A stretch of DNA of 64,000 nt from Rhizobium sp. Root274 (GTDB lineage Bacteria > Pseudomonadota > Alphaproteobacteria > Rhizobiales > Rhizobiaceae). The position numbers and the translations under genes were made by a program. Below are positions 33,060 through 41,666 of the stretch, piece by piece (the first letter of the stretch is position 1; the number at the start of each line of letters is the position of its first letter). The stretch lies in NCBI RefSeq assembly GCF_001429245.1, contig NZ_LMJE01000007.1, forward strand, positions 721,127 through 785,126. Direction: 5' to 3'. The notes beneath the pieces were generated by a model. The model saw nothing but the letters and a program-made list of their open reading frames with translations, ran no database searches and was not told where the DNA came from.

Positions 33060-33169
33060 CGAGCCTCCAGGGCGGACAAAAGAATTGACGGATCACTATT
33101 GGTGATGCGGCTCAGGACTGCAAGCAAGGCTGCGTTGCAGCCAAGGCTATCCCCAACCATGCTTGCATT

Positions 33170-34447
33170 TCAGCGTTCCAGGCTATCCAGCAAACGGTAC
33201 CAGGCCACATGGGCCGCGACACCAATGCATCGGAACCGATGAAACGGGATCGGGCGAAGCGGCGTGACCGGCAGCGGCAGCACCCGCGCATCGCCGGATG
33301 CAGCATAGGCGGCAAGGCTTGGGCCGAGCGCTGTCATCAAGCCGATGCCGCGCCCCTGACAGCCCGCGACCATGAACAGTCCCGGCGCCGGTTCGTGCAC
33401 ATGCGGCAGATAGTCCGGCGTCATGGCAACCCGACCGAACCAGCGATGGGTTACAGGCACGTCCCGAAGCGCCGGAAATAGCCGCAGCATCGCCCGCTCC
33501 AGATGGGCCCAGTCTTCCGCGGAACGCGGCTCGCGCATCGGCCCGCGCCCCCCCACAACGAGGCGGCCATCCGGGCTGCGCCTGTAATAGACGAGAATCC
33601 GCCGGCTGTCGGACACGGGCTGTCCGCCCGGCAGCACTTGGTCCAGCAGGCTACTCGGCAAAGGGGCGGTGGCGATCTGGAAGGAATGCAGCCAGACCAG
33701 GCTTTCCGCGAGGCCGTTAACAAGAGTGCCCGAAAAGGCATTGGTCGCGACCAGCACCTTCCTGGCGAGAAGCGTCCGTCCGCGATCGGTGGAGGCCGCC
33801 CACAAGGACCCGCGCTGGTGCAGGCTGGTAACCGCCTCGTTGAGCAACAGACCGGCACCGGACAGGGTGGCAAGGTGCGCCAGTGCGAAGACCAGCGCCA
33901 GCGGATTGACCATCCCGGCCCGCCGGTCGAGCCATCCCCCGCAATAGCCTCGGGCTCCGGTCAAAAACGCGACTTCCGCCGCATTGAGCATCATGACATC
34001 GGCGCCGCGCTTTCGCCATTGCCGGTTTCGCTGGACGGCCGCCTGCACCGCCGTCTGCGTATGGGCTGCAAGGATCCAGCCGTTCCGCTGATGCTCGACA
34101 TCGAGACCTTCGCTATGGATCAGGTCGAAGACCGCATCGGCCGTGCCCGCGGAAAAATCGACAAGCCTTTGCCCCGCCTCCTCGCCCAGCAACTGGCGGA
34201 GCGTTTCCGGATCATGCTTGAGACCCGGGATTACCTGACCGCCATTGACGCCGGAGGCACCGTCCCCGAGCCCCCGCGCCTCGATGACCTGAACCTTCAG
34301 CCCCTGACGCGCCGCATGATAGGCCGCCGACAACCCCTGATAGCCGGCGCCGATCACGAGCAGGTCCACCTGGCCCTCGATAAACCCGAACGTCGGCATG
34401 CTGGCAGGGCGGCGCCACACGGGCAAACCCGGCAAGGAAGGGATCAT
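33170..34447 (-). CDS. FAD-dependent amine oxidoreductase (DAO family, PuuB-like)
   Basis: A 425-aa flavoenzyme. The dinucleotide fold VDLLVIGAGYQGLSAAYHAA starts near residue 27, followed by GASGVNGGQVIPGLK and, near the end, MTPDYLPHVHEP and GCQGRGIGLMTALG, typical of gamma-glutamylputrescine oxidase and sarcosine/glycine-oxidase relatives. It would oxidise an amine to an aldehyde plus ammonia and peroxide. First gene of an operon with an aldehyde dehydrogenase, DMT transporter and RidA, which fits polyamine or amine use. No glutamylpolyamine synthetase (PuuA) is present in this window. Confidence 0.85.
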   Translation of the reverse strand: MIPSLPGLPVWRRPASMPTFGFIEGQVDLLVIGAGYQGLSAAYHAARQGLKVQVIEARGLGDGASGVNGGQVIPGLKHDPETLRQLLGEEAGQRLVDFSAGTADAVFDLIHSEGLDVEHQRNGWILAAHTQTAVQAAVQRNRQWRKRGADVMMLNAAEVAFLTGARGYCGGWLDRRAGMVNPLALVFALAHLATLSGAGLLLNEAVTSLHQRGSLWAASTDRGRTLLARKVLVATNAFSGTLVNGLAESLVWLHSFQIATAPLPSSLLDQVLPGGQPVSDSRRILVYYRRSPDGRLVVGGRGPMREPRSAEDWAHLERAMLRLFPALRDVPVTHRWFGRVAMTPDYLPHVHEPAPGLFMVAGCQGRGIGLMTALGPSLAAYAASGDARVLPLPVTPLRPIPFHRFRCIGVAAHVAWYRLLDSLER

Positions 34448-34585
34448 GCAGAGAACCTGAAAAGGAACGAAAGAATGGTCTGATTTTGACGATCGTTATT
34501 GAGAAATCCACTAACGTCCGGCTGTAAAAGCCGAACTATAGTGAAAATATCATGTATTTCTAACGTATAGTCTTCACTCTACTAA

Positions 34586-35290
34586 TTAAGCGGCTGTTGA
34601 AACAGGTTGTTCCGGTAGTTTCCAGTCGATGGAAAGCAGACCTTTGGCTTCAAGATAGGCATTGGCCTTCGAGAAATGACGGCAGCCGAAGAACCCGTTA
34701 TGGGCCGACAGCGGCGACGGATGCGGCGCCTTCAACACCAAGTGCCGGTTGCTATCGACAAAGGCCGCCTTTTTCTGCGCATAGGAGCCCCACAGCAGGA
34801 AGACGACGTTTTCGCAGTCATCATTGACTCGGCGGATGACCTGATCGGTGAACTGCTCCCAGCCACGCCCTTGATGAGATGCAGCCCGCGCCTCCTCTAC
34901 CGTTAAAACGCTGTTGAGCAGGAGCACCCCCTGCTCTGCCCAGTGTTCGAGAAAACCATGCCGCGCCGGCGCAATCCCCAGATCGCTCTGCATTTCCTTG
35001 TAGATATTGACGAGCGACGGCGGGATGCGCACGCCCGGCTGCACGCTGAAGCACAGACCATGGGCCTGACCCGCACCGTGATAAGGATCCTGGCCGAGGA
35101 TCACCACATTCACCTGATCAAGTGGCGTTAGATCGAGTGCGCGAAAATATTCCGACCCCTTGGGAAAGATGTGCTTGCCGGCCGCCTTTTCCGCCTTCAG
35201 AAAATCCTTGAGCTCCCGCATATAGGGTTTGTCGAACTCATCCCCGAGAGCCGCTTTCCAGCTGTCTTCGAGCTTCACCTCTGCGGCCAT
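34586..35290 (-). CDS. ung: Uracil-DNA glycosylase, family 1
   Basis: A 234-aa enzyme with the water-activating loop [13 protein letters not shown] (Asp68), the uracil-recognition strand [11 protein letters not shown] and the DNA-intercalating [11 protein letters not shown]. It removes uracil from DNA in base-excision repair. The ATG at 35290 follows AAAAGGAAGACGAGG; an in-frame ATG at 35314 is possible. It is alone and divergent from the glycosyltransferase gene. Confidence 0.95.
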   Translation of the reverse strand: MAAEVKLEDSWKAALGDEFDKPYMRELKDFLKAEKAAGKHIFPKGSEYFRALDLTPLDQVNVVILGQDPYHGAGQAHGLCFSVQPGVRIPPSLVNIYKEMQSDLGIAPARHGFLEHWAEQGVLLLNSVLTVEEARAASHQGRGWEQFTDQVIRRVNDDCENVVFLLWGSYAQKKAAFVDSNRHLVLKAPHPSPLSAHNGFFGCRHFSKANAYLEAKGLLSIDWKLPEQPVSTAA

Positions 35291-35455
35291 CCTCGTCTTC
35301 CTTTTACCTGCCATGCAACAGAAGGATAAAGTGCTGCGGGGCGCGGATGTCAACGTGACGGCAGTTCACGCGACGTCGGCAATCAGCGACAGACTGCTTT
35401 CGCCGAACTGTCACACTCGGATGTTATCGGTGGCCACCGTTTCCGAGGATGCGCC

Positions 35456-36646
35456 ATGACACTGCTGATCTGGTTTGCCGCGACCGCCCTTGTCGTCCAG
35501 CTGGGCAGCGTTGCCCTGGCACTCGTTTGGCGACAGCGCAACCGCACGGGCAGCGACCATCTGGCCACGCGGCCACCGGTGACCCTGCTGCGGCCCATCT
35601 GCGGCGAGGAAAACAATCTGGAGCGCTGTCTTGCCTCCTCCTTCACGCTCGACTGGCCGACATACGAGATCATCTTCTGCGTGGCCGAGGAAGGCGATCC
35701 AGCCGCCGCAACCGCTCGGCGCCTGATCGAAAAGTATCCCCAGGTTCCCGCCCGCCTGCTCATTGGCGAAGACCGCATGAGCGTCAATCCGAAGATGAAC
35801 AATCTCGTCAAAGGCTGGCGCTCGGCCAGGCATGACTGGATCGTGCTCGCCGACAGCAATGTGCTGATGCCGCCGGACCATTTCACCCGGATGTTGTCCC
35901 GCTGGGATGAAGAAACCGGCCTCGTCTGCTCGCCCCCCGTCGGCACCGAGCCGCAAGGCTTTGGCGCCATGGTCGAGAGCGTCTGGCTGAACAGTTTTCA
36001 GGCCAGGTGGCAGCTCCTCGCCGATAGCATGGGCTTCGGCTTTGCCCAAGGCAAGTCGATGTTGTTTAACCGCCACCTGATGAGCGAACTGGGCGGCTTC
36101 GAGCGCCTCGGCGAGGAGGTCGCCGAAGATGCGGCTGCGACCTTGCTCGTCCGCAATGCCGGCCTCACCGTTCGCCTCGTCACCCAGCCGTTCGAACAAC
36201 CGCTCGGCCGCCGCAACTTGTCCGCCGTCTGGAAGCGGCAGCTGCGCTGGGCGCGCCTGCGTCGCGCTTCCTTCCCGCTCTATTTCCTGCCGGAAATCCT
36301 GACCGGTGCCGCCCTGCCGGCCACTGCCGTCATTGCCCTGTCGATCACGGGCGCTCTTCCCCTACTGGCAGTCCCGGTTTACCTCGCCCTCTGGTATGGC
36401 GCCGAGGCATTGCTCTCCCGCGCCTATCAGTGGCCCAATGGCGCGCGCGCCCTGCCCGCCATGCTGCTGCGCGATCTCGCCCTTCCAGTGCTCTTCGTCG
36501 CCGCCTGGTTCGGCAACGGTTTCGTCTGGCGCGGCAATGCCATGACGGTCGCCGAGGACCGCCCGCCTTTGCCGAGGCGTCTGCGCACAGCGGTTCGCCG
36601 CACCACCGACAAGGCCCGTGCCTTCGTCACCACCCGCACCTCCTGA
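35456..36646 (+). CDS. Family 21-like glycosyltransferase (ceramide glucosyltransferase / HpnI type)
   Basis: A 396-aa membrane enzyme: one N-terminal helix (residues 3-24), a GT-A domain with PPVTLLRPICGEENNLE, NPKMNNLVKG, the D-x-D-like VLADSNVLM and the late Q-x-x-R-W motif RQLRWARLRR, then two to four C-terminal helices. These are the GT21 signatures. Relatives in Agrobacterium make glycosyl-diacylglycerols, and HpnI acts on hopanoids; no hopanoid genes are near, so a glycolipid product is more likely. The precise acceptor is inferred only. Confidence 0.83.
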   Translation: MTLLIWFAATALVVQLGSVALALVWRQRNRTGSDHLATRPPVTLLRPICGEENNLERCLASSFTLDWPTYEIIFCVAEEGDPAAATARRLIEKYPQVPARLLIGEDRMSVNPKMNNLVKGWRSARHDWIVLADSNVLMPPDHFTRMLSRWDEETGLVCSPPVGTEPQGFGAMVESVWLNSFQARWQLLADSMGFGFAQGKSMLFNRHLMSELGGFERLGEEVAEDAAATLLVRNAGLTVRLVTQPFEQPLGRRNLSAVWKRQLRWARLRRASFPLYFLPEILTGAALPATAVIALSITGALPLLAVPVYLALWYGAEALLSRAYQWPNGARALPAMLLRDLALPVLFVAAWFGNGFVWRGNAMTVAEDRPPLPRRLRTAVRRTTDKARAFVTTRTS

Positions 36647-36654
36647 TACCAGAC

Positions 36655-36697
36655 AAAAAGCCGGGCGGCGTAGCCACGAAAGGCTACCACCGCCCGC
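36655..36697 (-). terminator. Rho-independent terminator of the GMC oxidoreductase gene
   Basis: A long imperfect stem (CGGGCGGTGGTAGCC / GGCTACGCCGCCCGG on the minus strand) with a 6-base loop, followed by CTTTTTG, 29 bases after the GMC stop codon. It may also stop the convergent glycosyltransferase transcript. Confidence 0.75.
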
Positions 36698-36725
36698 AGG
36701 GAGGTTCGGGTAATGTCGGGATGGA

Positions 36726-38297
36726 TCAGATCGTGCCCTGGCCCATCTGCTCGGCGATGTAATCTGCCTGACGGATCGCCAGCGACACGATGGTCAGCGT
36801 CGGGTTTTCCGCCGCCCCCGTGGTGAACTGGCTGCCATCCGAGACGAACAGGTTCTGGATGTCGTGCGTCTGGCCGTGTTTGTTGACCACGCCGTCCTGC
36901 GCCTTCTCGCTCATGCGGTTTGTGCCGAGGTTGTGCGTCGACGGATAGGGCGGCGTCGGGAAGGCACGGTGCGCACCGACGGCTTCGTAAAGGGCGACAC
37001 CCTGCTTGTAGGCATGATTGCGCATGGCAATGTCGTTCGGATGATCGGTGAACCACACATCCGGGATCGGCATTCCATATTTGTCTTTCAGCTCCCCATG
37101 CAGCTTCACCGCATTCTGCTCCTGCGGCATGTCTTCGCCGACGATCCAGAGACCGGCCATATTCGCGTAATTGTCGAGCGCCGAGGTGAAGGAGCGGCCC
37201 CAGCCACCCGGATCGAGGAAGGCTGCCATGAAGGGCAGGCCCAGCGACAGCGTCTCGAACTCATAGCCACCGACGAAACCGCGCGACGGATCGTGGCGTG
37301 CCTCGTCTCGGATGATGCCGGCCATGGTCGTGCCGCGATACATATGAACAGGCTTGTCGAACACGGCATAGACCGAACCGGTCGTGTGGCGCATGTAGTT
37401 CTTGCCGACCTGGCCGGAAGAATTGGCGAGACCATCGGGAAACTTCGAGGAGGCGGAGTTCAGCAGGAGCCGCGGGCTTTCGATCGAATTGCCGGCAACA
37501 CAGATGATGCGGGCCTTCTGGCTCTGCAGCTTGCCGTCCTTGTCGGCGTAAACGACGGCCGTCACCTTGCCGCTCGCGTCATGCTCGATCTTGACGACAT
37601 GGGAATTCGGCCGCACTTCCAGCTTGCCGGTCGCCTCCCCCTTCGGGATTTCGGTATAGAGCGTCGACCATTTGGCGCCCCATTTGCAGCCCTGGAAACA
37701 GAAGCCCGTTTGCTGGCAGGAGATCCGATCGTCGCGATCGGCGGAATTGATCGCCATATTGCCGGTGTGACATTCCTTGTAACCCAGCTTGTCCGCGCCG
37801 GCCTTCAACACCTTGAAATTGTTGTTGCCCGGCAGACCCTCGATGCCGTTGGTGCGGGTGACCCCCATCTTGTCTTCGGCCTTGGCATAGTAAGGTTCGA
37901 GATCGGCAAGCGTGATCGGCCAGTCGAGCAGATTGGCGCCTTCGACCTTGCCGTAATTCGTGAGAGTCTTGAACTCGTGCTCCTGGAAGCGGAGCGAAGC
38001 ACCGGCCCAGTGGGTGGTGGTGCCGCCGACGGCCTTGACGATCCAGGCCGGCAGATTGGGAAAATCCTTGGACACGCGCCAGCCGCCGCCGGTCGTGCGA
38101 TGGTCGAGCCAGGCGAGCTGGGCAAAGCTGTCCCACTCGTCGTTGATGAAGTCTTCGTGCTCGATGCGCGCACCGGCTTCGAGCACGACCACGTCGATGC
38201 CCTTCTGGGCAAGTTCGTTGGCAAGCGTGCCGCCGCCTGCACCGGAACCGATGATGACGACCACGCTGTCGTCGTTGAGATCATAGGGCGCTGCCAT
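36726..38297 (-). CDS. GMC-family sugar/alcohol dehydrogenase, large subunit
   Basis: A 523-aa flavoprotein with the N-terminal FAD fold VVVIIGSGAGGGTLANELAQ, a GGTTTHWAGASLRF segment and a C-terminal GMC domain (ending NPTLTIVSLAIRQADYIAEQ) with the catalytic His region THNLGTNRM. Closest in layout to gluconate/sorbitol/2-keto-gluconate dehydrogenase large subunits, which pass electrons to a cytochrome c. The small subunit gene lies 100 bases upstream on the same strand. No cytochrome subunit is in the window. The protein lacks its own export signal and would be carried by the Tat-tagged partner. Confidence 0.88.
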   Translation of the reverse strand: MAAPYDLNDDSVVVIIGSGAGGGTLANELAQKGIDVVVLEAGARIEHEDFINDEWDSFAQLAWLDHRTTGGGWRVSKDFPNLPAWIVKAVGGTTTHWAGASLRFQEHEFKTLTNYGKVEGANLLDWPITLADLEPYYAKAEDKMGVTRTNGIEGLPGNNNFKVLKAGADKLGYKECHTGNMAINSADRDDRISCQQTGFCFQGCKWGAKWSTLYTEIPKGEATGKLEVRPNSHVVKIEHDASGKVTAVVYADKDGKLQSQKARIICVAGNSIESPRLLLNSASSKFPDGLANSSGQVGKNYMRHTTGSVYAVFDKPVHMYRGTTMAGIIRDEARHDPSRGFVGGYEFETLSLGLPFMAAFLDPGGWGRSFTSALDNYANMAGLWIVGEDMPQEQNAVKLHGELKDKYGMPIPDVWFTDHPNDIAMRNHAYKQGVALYEAVGAHRAFPTPPYPSTHNLGTNRMSEKAQDGVVNKHGQTHDIQNLFVSDGSQFTTGAAENPTLTIVSLAIRQADYIAEQMGQGTI

Positions 38298-38397
38298 GTT
38301 TTCCTCCCGGGAAAATCAGTCGATAGGGTAAGCGCCGCCGTTCCCATCTGCGATGGGCCTCCTTCCGGCGACGATGAATGCGTGTCTTTAAGGTCGC

Positions 38398-38928
38398 TCA
38401 GAGCCAGGTGATGTCGTTGAACCCGCGCTCGATATAGCCGCCCTTGGAATAGGACTCGCCCTCGTAGCCGAAGATCGGCCAGATCTCCTTCTGGTTATAG
38501 AGGCTGACCACGAGGTCGCCGCGCACCGCCTGGAAGAAGGGCGTCGTCTCGATATCGCGCAGGATCGCCACGCGCTCATCCTCCCAGCCAAGACCACGAT
38601 AGCCACCGGCACCGGCTCGTTTGTCGAGATCGGCAATGCCGTCTTCGATCAGTAGCTTGTGCTTCTCGTCTTTCGCCGCCATCGTGTCCTGGCCCTTGAC
38701 GGCTGCCGCATAGAAGCGGTCGGCGAGCTGGTCATGCGGATAGATGTCACGCGCCATTTTGATGAGCGTCGCAAGCGTGTCCGGCTTCAGCGCCGAGGCC
38801 TCCAGGCCCCAGGCCTGCTCGGGACAGATGACCGCCGTGCCCGTGATCATCAGCACGGCACCCGCCGCACCCGTCTTCAGCAGCTGACGGCGGGACATGC
38901 CGCCGGTCTTGTCGAGTATCGTAACCAC
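38398..38928 (-). CDS. Gluconate 2-dehydrogenase subunit 3-like protein, Tat-exported
   Basis: A 176-aa protein with a twin-arginine signal (MSRRQLLKTGAAGAVLMI, near residues 11-28), then a gluconate_2-dh3 domain (LATLIKMARDIYPHD; WPIFGYEGESYSKGGYIERG). The GTG at 38928 follows a very good GGGAGGAG site; upstream in-frame ATG has none. It is the partner of the GMC subunit downstream and supplies its export signal. It presumably forms the periplasmic dehydrogenase with it. Confidence 0.85.
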   Translation of the reverse strand: MVTILDKTGGMSRRQLLKTGAAGAVLMITGTAVICPEQAWGLEASALKPDTLATLIKMARDIYPHDQLADRFYAAAVKGQDTMAAKDEKHKLLIEDGIADLDKRAGAGGYRGLGWEDERVAILRDIETTPFFQAVRGDLVVSLYNQKEIWPIFGYEGESYSKGGYIERGFNDITWL

Positions 38929-39050
38929 GTCATTCTCCTCCCATGAGATGATGCGCGACGGCATGCTGCCGTCACCGAAGGCTGGCGCGAAACCGCGCCC
39001 GCCGGCTGCAGGATGTGAGACCAGGAGCTCCTCTTCCCCCGGTCGCACGA

Positions 39051-39446
39051 TCATTTGTAGCGTCCGTGCCGCTGCAGGACCTCGATCTTGTATCCGTCCG
39101 GATCGGTGATGAAGAAGAACCGCGCGAGCAGCGCCCCATCCCGGTTGAACTCGACGATCTTGTTCGGGTTCAAGCCGAGATCCGTCAGCCGTTGATGCTC
39201 GGCATCCAGATCCGACACGCTGACGGCAAGATGGCCATAACCGTTGCCGAGGTCATAGGCCTCCTCGCGGCCCTTGTTGACCGTCAGTTCCAGCTCGAAT
39301 TCGCTCTCCGAATTGCTCAGATAGATCAATGTGAAAGTATCGAAGTCGAGACGGTCCGCGATCTCCAGCCCGAAGGCTTGGGTGTAGAAGGAAAGCGAGC
39401 GCTCCTCCTCCAGGACGCGGATCATCGAATGTATCATTTTCGCCAA
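39051..39446 (-). CDS. Glyoxalase/VOC-family protein (lactoylglutathione lyase-like)
   Basis: A 131-aa protein with two beta-alpha-beta-beta-beta modules: MIHSMIRVLEEERSLSFYTQ (His5 as metal ligand), ELELTVN (Glu), YGHLAVSV (His) and KIEVLQ (Glu). All four metal ligands of glyoxalase I are present. It converts the glutathione-methylglyoxal adduct to lactoylglutathione, or a related adduct. It is on the same strand upstream of the dehydrogenase pair, 122 bases away. Confidence 0.87.
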   Translation of the reverse strand: MAKMIHSMIRVLEEERSLSFYTQAFGLEIADRLDFDTFTLIYLSNSESEFELELTVNKGREEAYDLGNGYGHLAVSVSDLDAEHQRLTDLGLNPNKIVEFNRDGALLARFFFITDPDGYKIEVLQRHGRYK

Positions 39447-39679
39447 TGGGCTCTCCTTGCAAACTGACAGATGTCATGGTGAGAGAATGTCGTGATTTGC
39501 CCAATGGCGGGTAGCAGCCCATTACCGCAGGAGAATTATTTCAGCCTCGCGGACCGACATTCTTCACAGCCAAGCGAGGCAGTTTAGCGAATAGCGAAAT
39601 TGACCAAGGGGGCCGCCCGCAACATAATGGGAGAAAATCAGAAGACTGCGCCATAAACCAAATCAGGGAGGAGCATGCC

Positions 39680-39988
39680 ATGTGTGAAGTCTTTGCGGGA
39701 CAGGATCCGGGACGCTACCGTGCGGTCAACCGCTCGGTCCGCATTGGAGGCCATTCCACCAGCATCCAGCTGGAAGCCGCATTCTGGGTGCTGATCGACG
39801 AGATTGCCGCCAGCCAGAATTTCTCCACCTCTCGCTTCCTCTCGACGCTTTATGACGAGGCGCTGGAGATCAACGGATCGGTCTCCAACTTCGCCTCTCT
39901 GCTGAGAACGAGCTGTCTGATCTATCTGATGAGCAAGGCCCAGCATCCGGGCGAGCGTCAGGAATTCCACATCATCGCGGCCGAGTAA
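39680..39988 (+). CDS. Ribbon-helix-helix domain protein
   Basis: A 102-aa protein. After ~20 residues comes NRSVRIGGHSTSIQLEAAFW and a helix pair ending near residue 75, the RHH_4 pattern common in alphaproteobacteria. It is probably a small DNA-binding regulator. A strong AGGGAGGAG ribosome site precedes the ATG. It is alone, convergent with dctA. Confidence 0.82.
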   Translation: MCEVFAGQDPGRYRAVNRSVRIGGHSTSIQLEAAFWVLIDEIAASQNFSTSRFLSTLYDEALEINGSVSNFASLLRTSCLIYLMSKAQHPGERQEFHIIAAE

Positions 39989-40068
39989 GCTTAAAACAGA
40001 AAACGCGTCCCGACAGGTGCCGGGCCGCGCTTCAGTTCCGCACGCCGTCTTGGGTCGGCGCGGAAAGA

Positions 40069-41400
40069 TTATTCCGCGGGCTGCAGGGTCGGCTGAAGGT
40101 CACCCTCTTCCAAAACCTTGCCGCCGAGTGCGGCATGGAAAAGCGTCTCGTCAAGCTCCCCTTCCCAGCGTGCGACGACGACGGTTGCGACAGCATTGCC
40201 GATGAAGTTGGTGATGGCGCGGCATTCCGACATGAACCGGTCGATGCCGAGGATGAGCGCCATCCCGGCAATCGGCACCGACGGCACGACCGAGAGCGTG
40301 GCAGCCAGCGTGATGAAGCCGGCGCCGGTGATCCCGGCAGCACCCTTCGAGCTCAGCATGGCGACCGCGAGCAGCAGGATCTGCTGGCCAAGCGACAGAT
40401 GGATATCGGTCGCCTGGGCGATGAACAGCGCCGCCAGCGTCATGTAGATGTTGGTGCCGTCGAGATTGAAGGAATAGCCGGTCGGGATCACCAGACCGAC
40501 GACCGAGCGCTTGCAGCCAGCCTTTTCCATCTTGTTCATCAGGCCCGGCAGGGCGGCTTCCGAAGACGATGTGCCGAGAACGAGAAGCAGCTCTTCCTTG
40601 ATGTAGCGGATCAGCGACAGGATCGAGAAGCCGTTGTAGCGGGCAACAGCACCCAGAACCACGATGATGAACAGGAAGGACGTGAGGTAGAAGGTCCCAA
40701 TCAGGAAGGCGAGATTGGTGACCGAGCCGATGCCATACTTGCCGATGGTAAACGCCATGGCACCGAAGGCACCGATCGGTGCAGCCTTCATCAGGATGGC
40801 GACCAGCTTGAAGACCGGTGCGATGACCGCCTGGAGAAAATCGGTGACCGGCTTGCCACGCTCGCCGACGAGCGCCAGCGAAATGCCGAACAGCACCGAG
40901 AAGAACAGCACCTGCAGGATGTCGCCATCGGCAAAGGCGCCGACGATCGTCGTCGGGATGATGTTCATCAAAAAGCCGACGACGGTCGAGTCATGCGCCT
41001 TTTCGGTATAGGTCGCGACGGCCTTGGCGTCGAGGGTCGCCGGATCGATATGCATGCCGGAACCCGGCTGGACGACATTGGCGACGACGAGGCCGATGAT
41101 CAGCGCCAGCGTCGAGAAGGTCAGGAAGTAGAGCATCGCCTTGCCGGCGACGCGGCCGACCTTCTTCATGTCGGTCATGCCGGCAATGCCGGTCGCGACC
41201 GTCAGGAAGATGACCGGGGCGATGATCATCTTGACGAGCTTGATGAAGGCATCGCCGAGGGGCTTCAACTGCGCGCCGATCTCAGGATAAAAATGGCCGA
41301 GCAGGATGCCCGCGGCAATAGCCGCAAGAACCTGGACATAAAGATGCTTGTAGAAGGGCTGCCGCCCCGTGGGCGCGTGCCCTGCGGTATCGATCTGCAT
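40069..41400 (-). CDS. dctA: C4-dicarboxylate:cation symporter DctA
   Basis: A 443-aa carrier of the DAACS family with eight membrane helices and two hairpins. Signatures include [17 protein letters not shown] (first hairpin), [18 protein letters not shown] and [20 protein letters not shown]. It imports succinate, malate and fumarate; in rhizobia it feeds bacteroids and is needed for nitrogen fixation. The ATG at 41400 sits six bases after GGAGG; an earlier ATG (41412) overlaps that site. A sigma-54 promoter and DctD-like sites lie upstream, and dctB-dctD are divergent. Confidence 0.96.
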   Translation of the reverse strand: MQIDTAGHAPTGRQPFYKHLYVQVLAAIAAGILLGHFYPEIGAQLKPLGDAFIKLVKMIIAPVIFLTVATGIAGMTDMKKVGRVAGKAMLYFLTFSTLALIIGLVVANVVQPGSGMHIDPATLDAKAVATYTEKAHDSTVVGFLMNIIPTTIVGAFADGDILQVLFFSVLFGISLALVGERGKPVTDFLQAVIAPVFKLVAILMKAAPIGAFGAMAFTIGKYGIGSVTNLAFLIGTFYLTSFLFIIVVLGAVARYNGFSILSLIRYIKEELLLVLGTSSSEAALPGLMNKMEKAGCKRSVVGLVIPTGYSFNLDGTNIYMTLAALFIAQATDIHLSLGQQILLLAVAMLSSKGAAGITGAGFITLAATLSVVPSVPIAGMALILGIDRFMSECRAITNFIGNAVATVVVARWEGELDETLFHAALGGKVLEEGDLQPTLQPAE

Positions 41401-41495
41401 GATTTCCTCCATCGTCGCCCTGACGGAACGAGTTCCGCCCTCCCGGGCCGTTGCTGCACGTTAAGGCAGCCCATTGCCGCCTGACATTCTGGGTC

Positions 41496-41511
41496 AGCAA
41501 GCAGCGTGCCA
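41496..41511 (-). promoter_or_regulatory. Sigma-54 promoter of dctA
   Basis: On the minus strand TGGCACG-CTGC-TTGCT, a perfect match to the -24/-12 consensus TGGCACG-N4-TTGCW. Transcription would start near 41484 and give an ~85-base leader to dctA. Confidence 0.88.
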
Positions 41512-41586
41512 GTCTCAGAGATGTCCGATAACGCACTGATTTTTAGAGATTCATGAGATATACTGCAGGAGGAACCGAACCCAAAC

Positions 41587-41604
41587 ATGCGAAAATTCAC
41601 ACAA
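41587..41604. promoter_or_regulatory. Promoter-proximal DctD-like upstream activator site
   Basis: An imperfect dyad (TGCG, AAAATTC, ACACAA) aligned in phase with the stronger site at 41617-41638, about 32 bp (three helical turns) away. It is centred roughly 110 bases from the dctA transcription start, as in the known S. meliloti dctA layout. Confidence 0.6.
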
Positions 41605-41616
41605 GGTACCTAGCAT

Positions 41617-41638
41617 TTTGTGCGAAAAACCGCACAAA
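41617..41638. promoter_or_regulatory. Promoter-distal DctD-like upstream activator site
   Basis: A perfect 8-bp inverted repeat TTTGTGCG, 6-base spacer, CGCACAAA, about 143 bases upstream of the predicted dctA start. It lies between the divergent dctA and dctB genes and just before dctB. Confidence 0.75.
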
Positions 41639-41666
41639 TAGCTGTGTCACAACCACCGAGCTGGCT

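Noticed and set aside
36864..38411. 515-codon + strand frame over the GMC dehydrogenase
   Set aside because: Antisense shadow; the minus-strand protein has clear FAD and GMC motifs.
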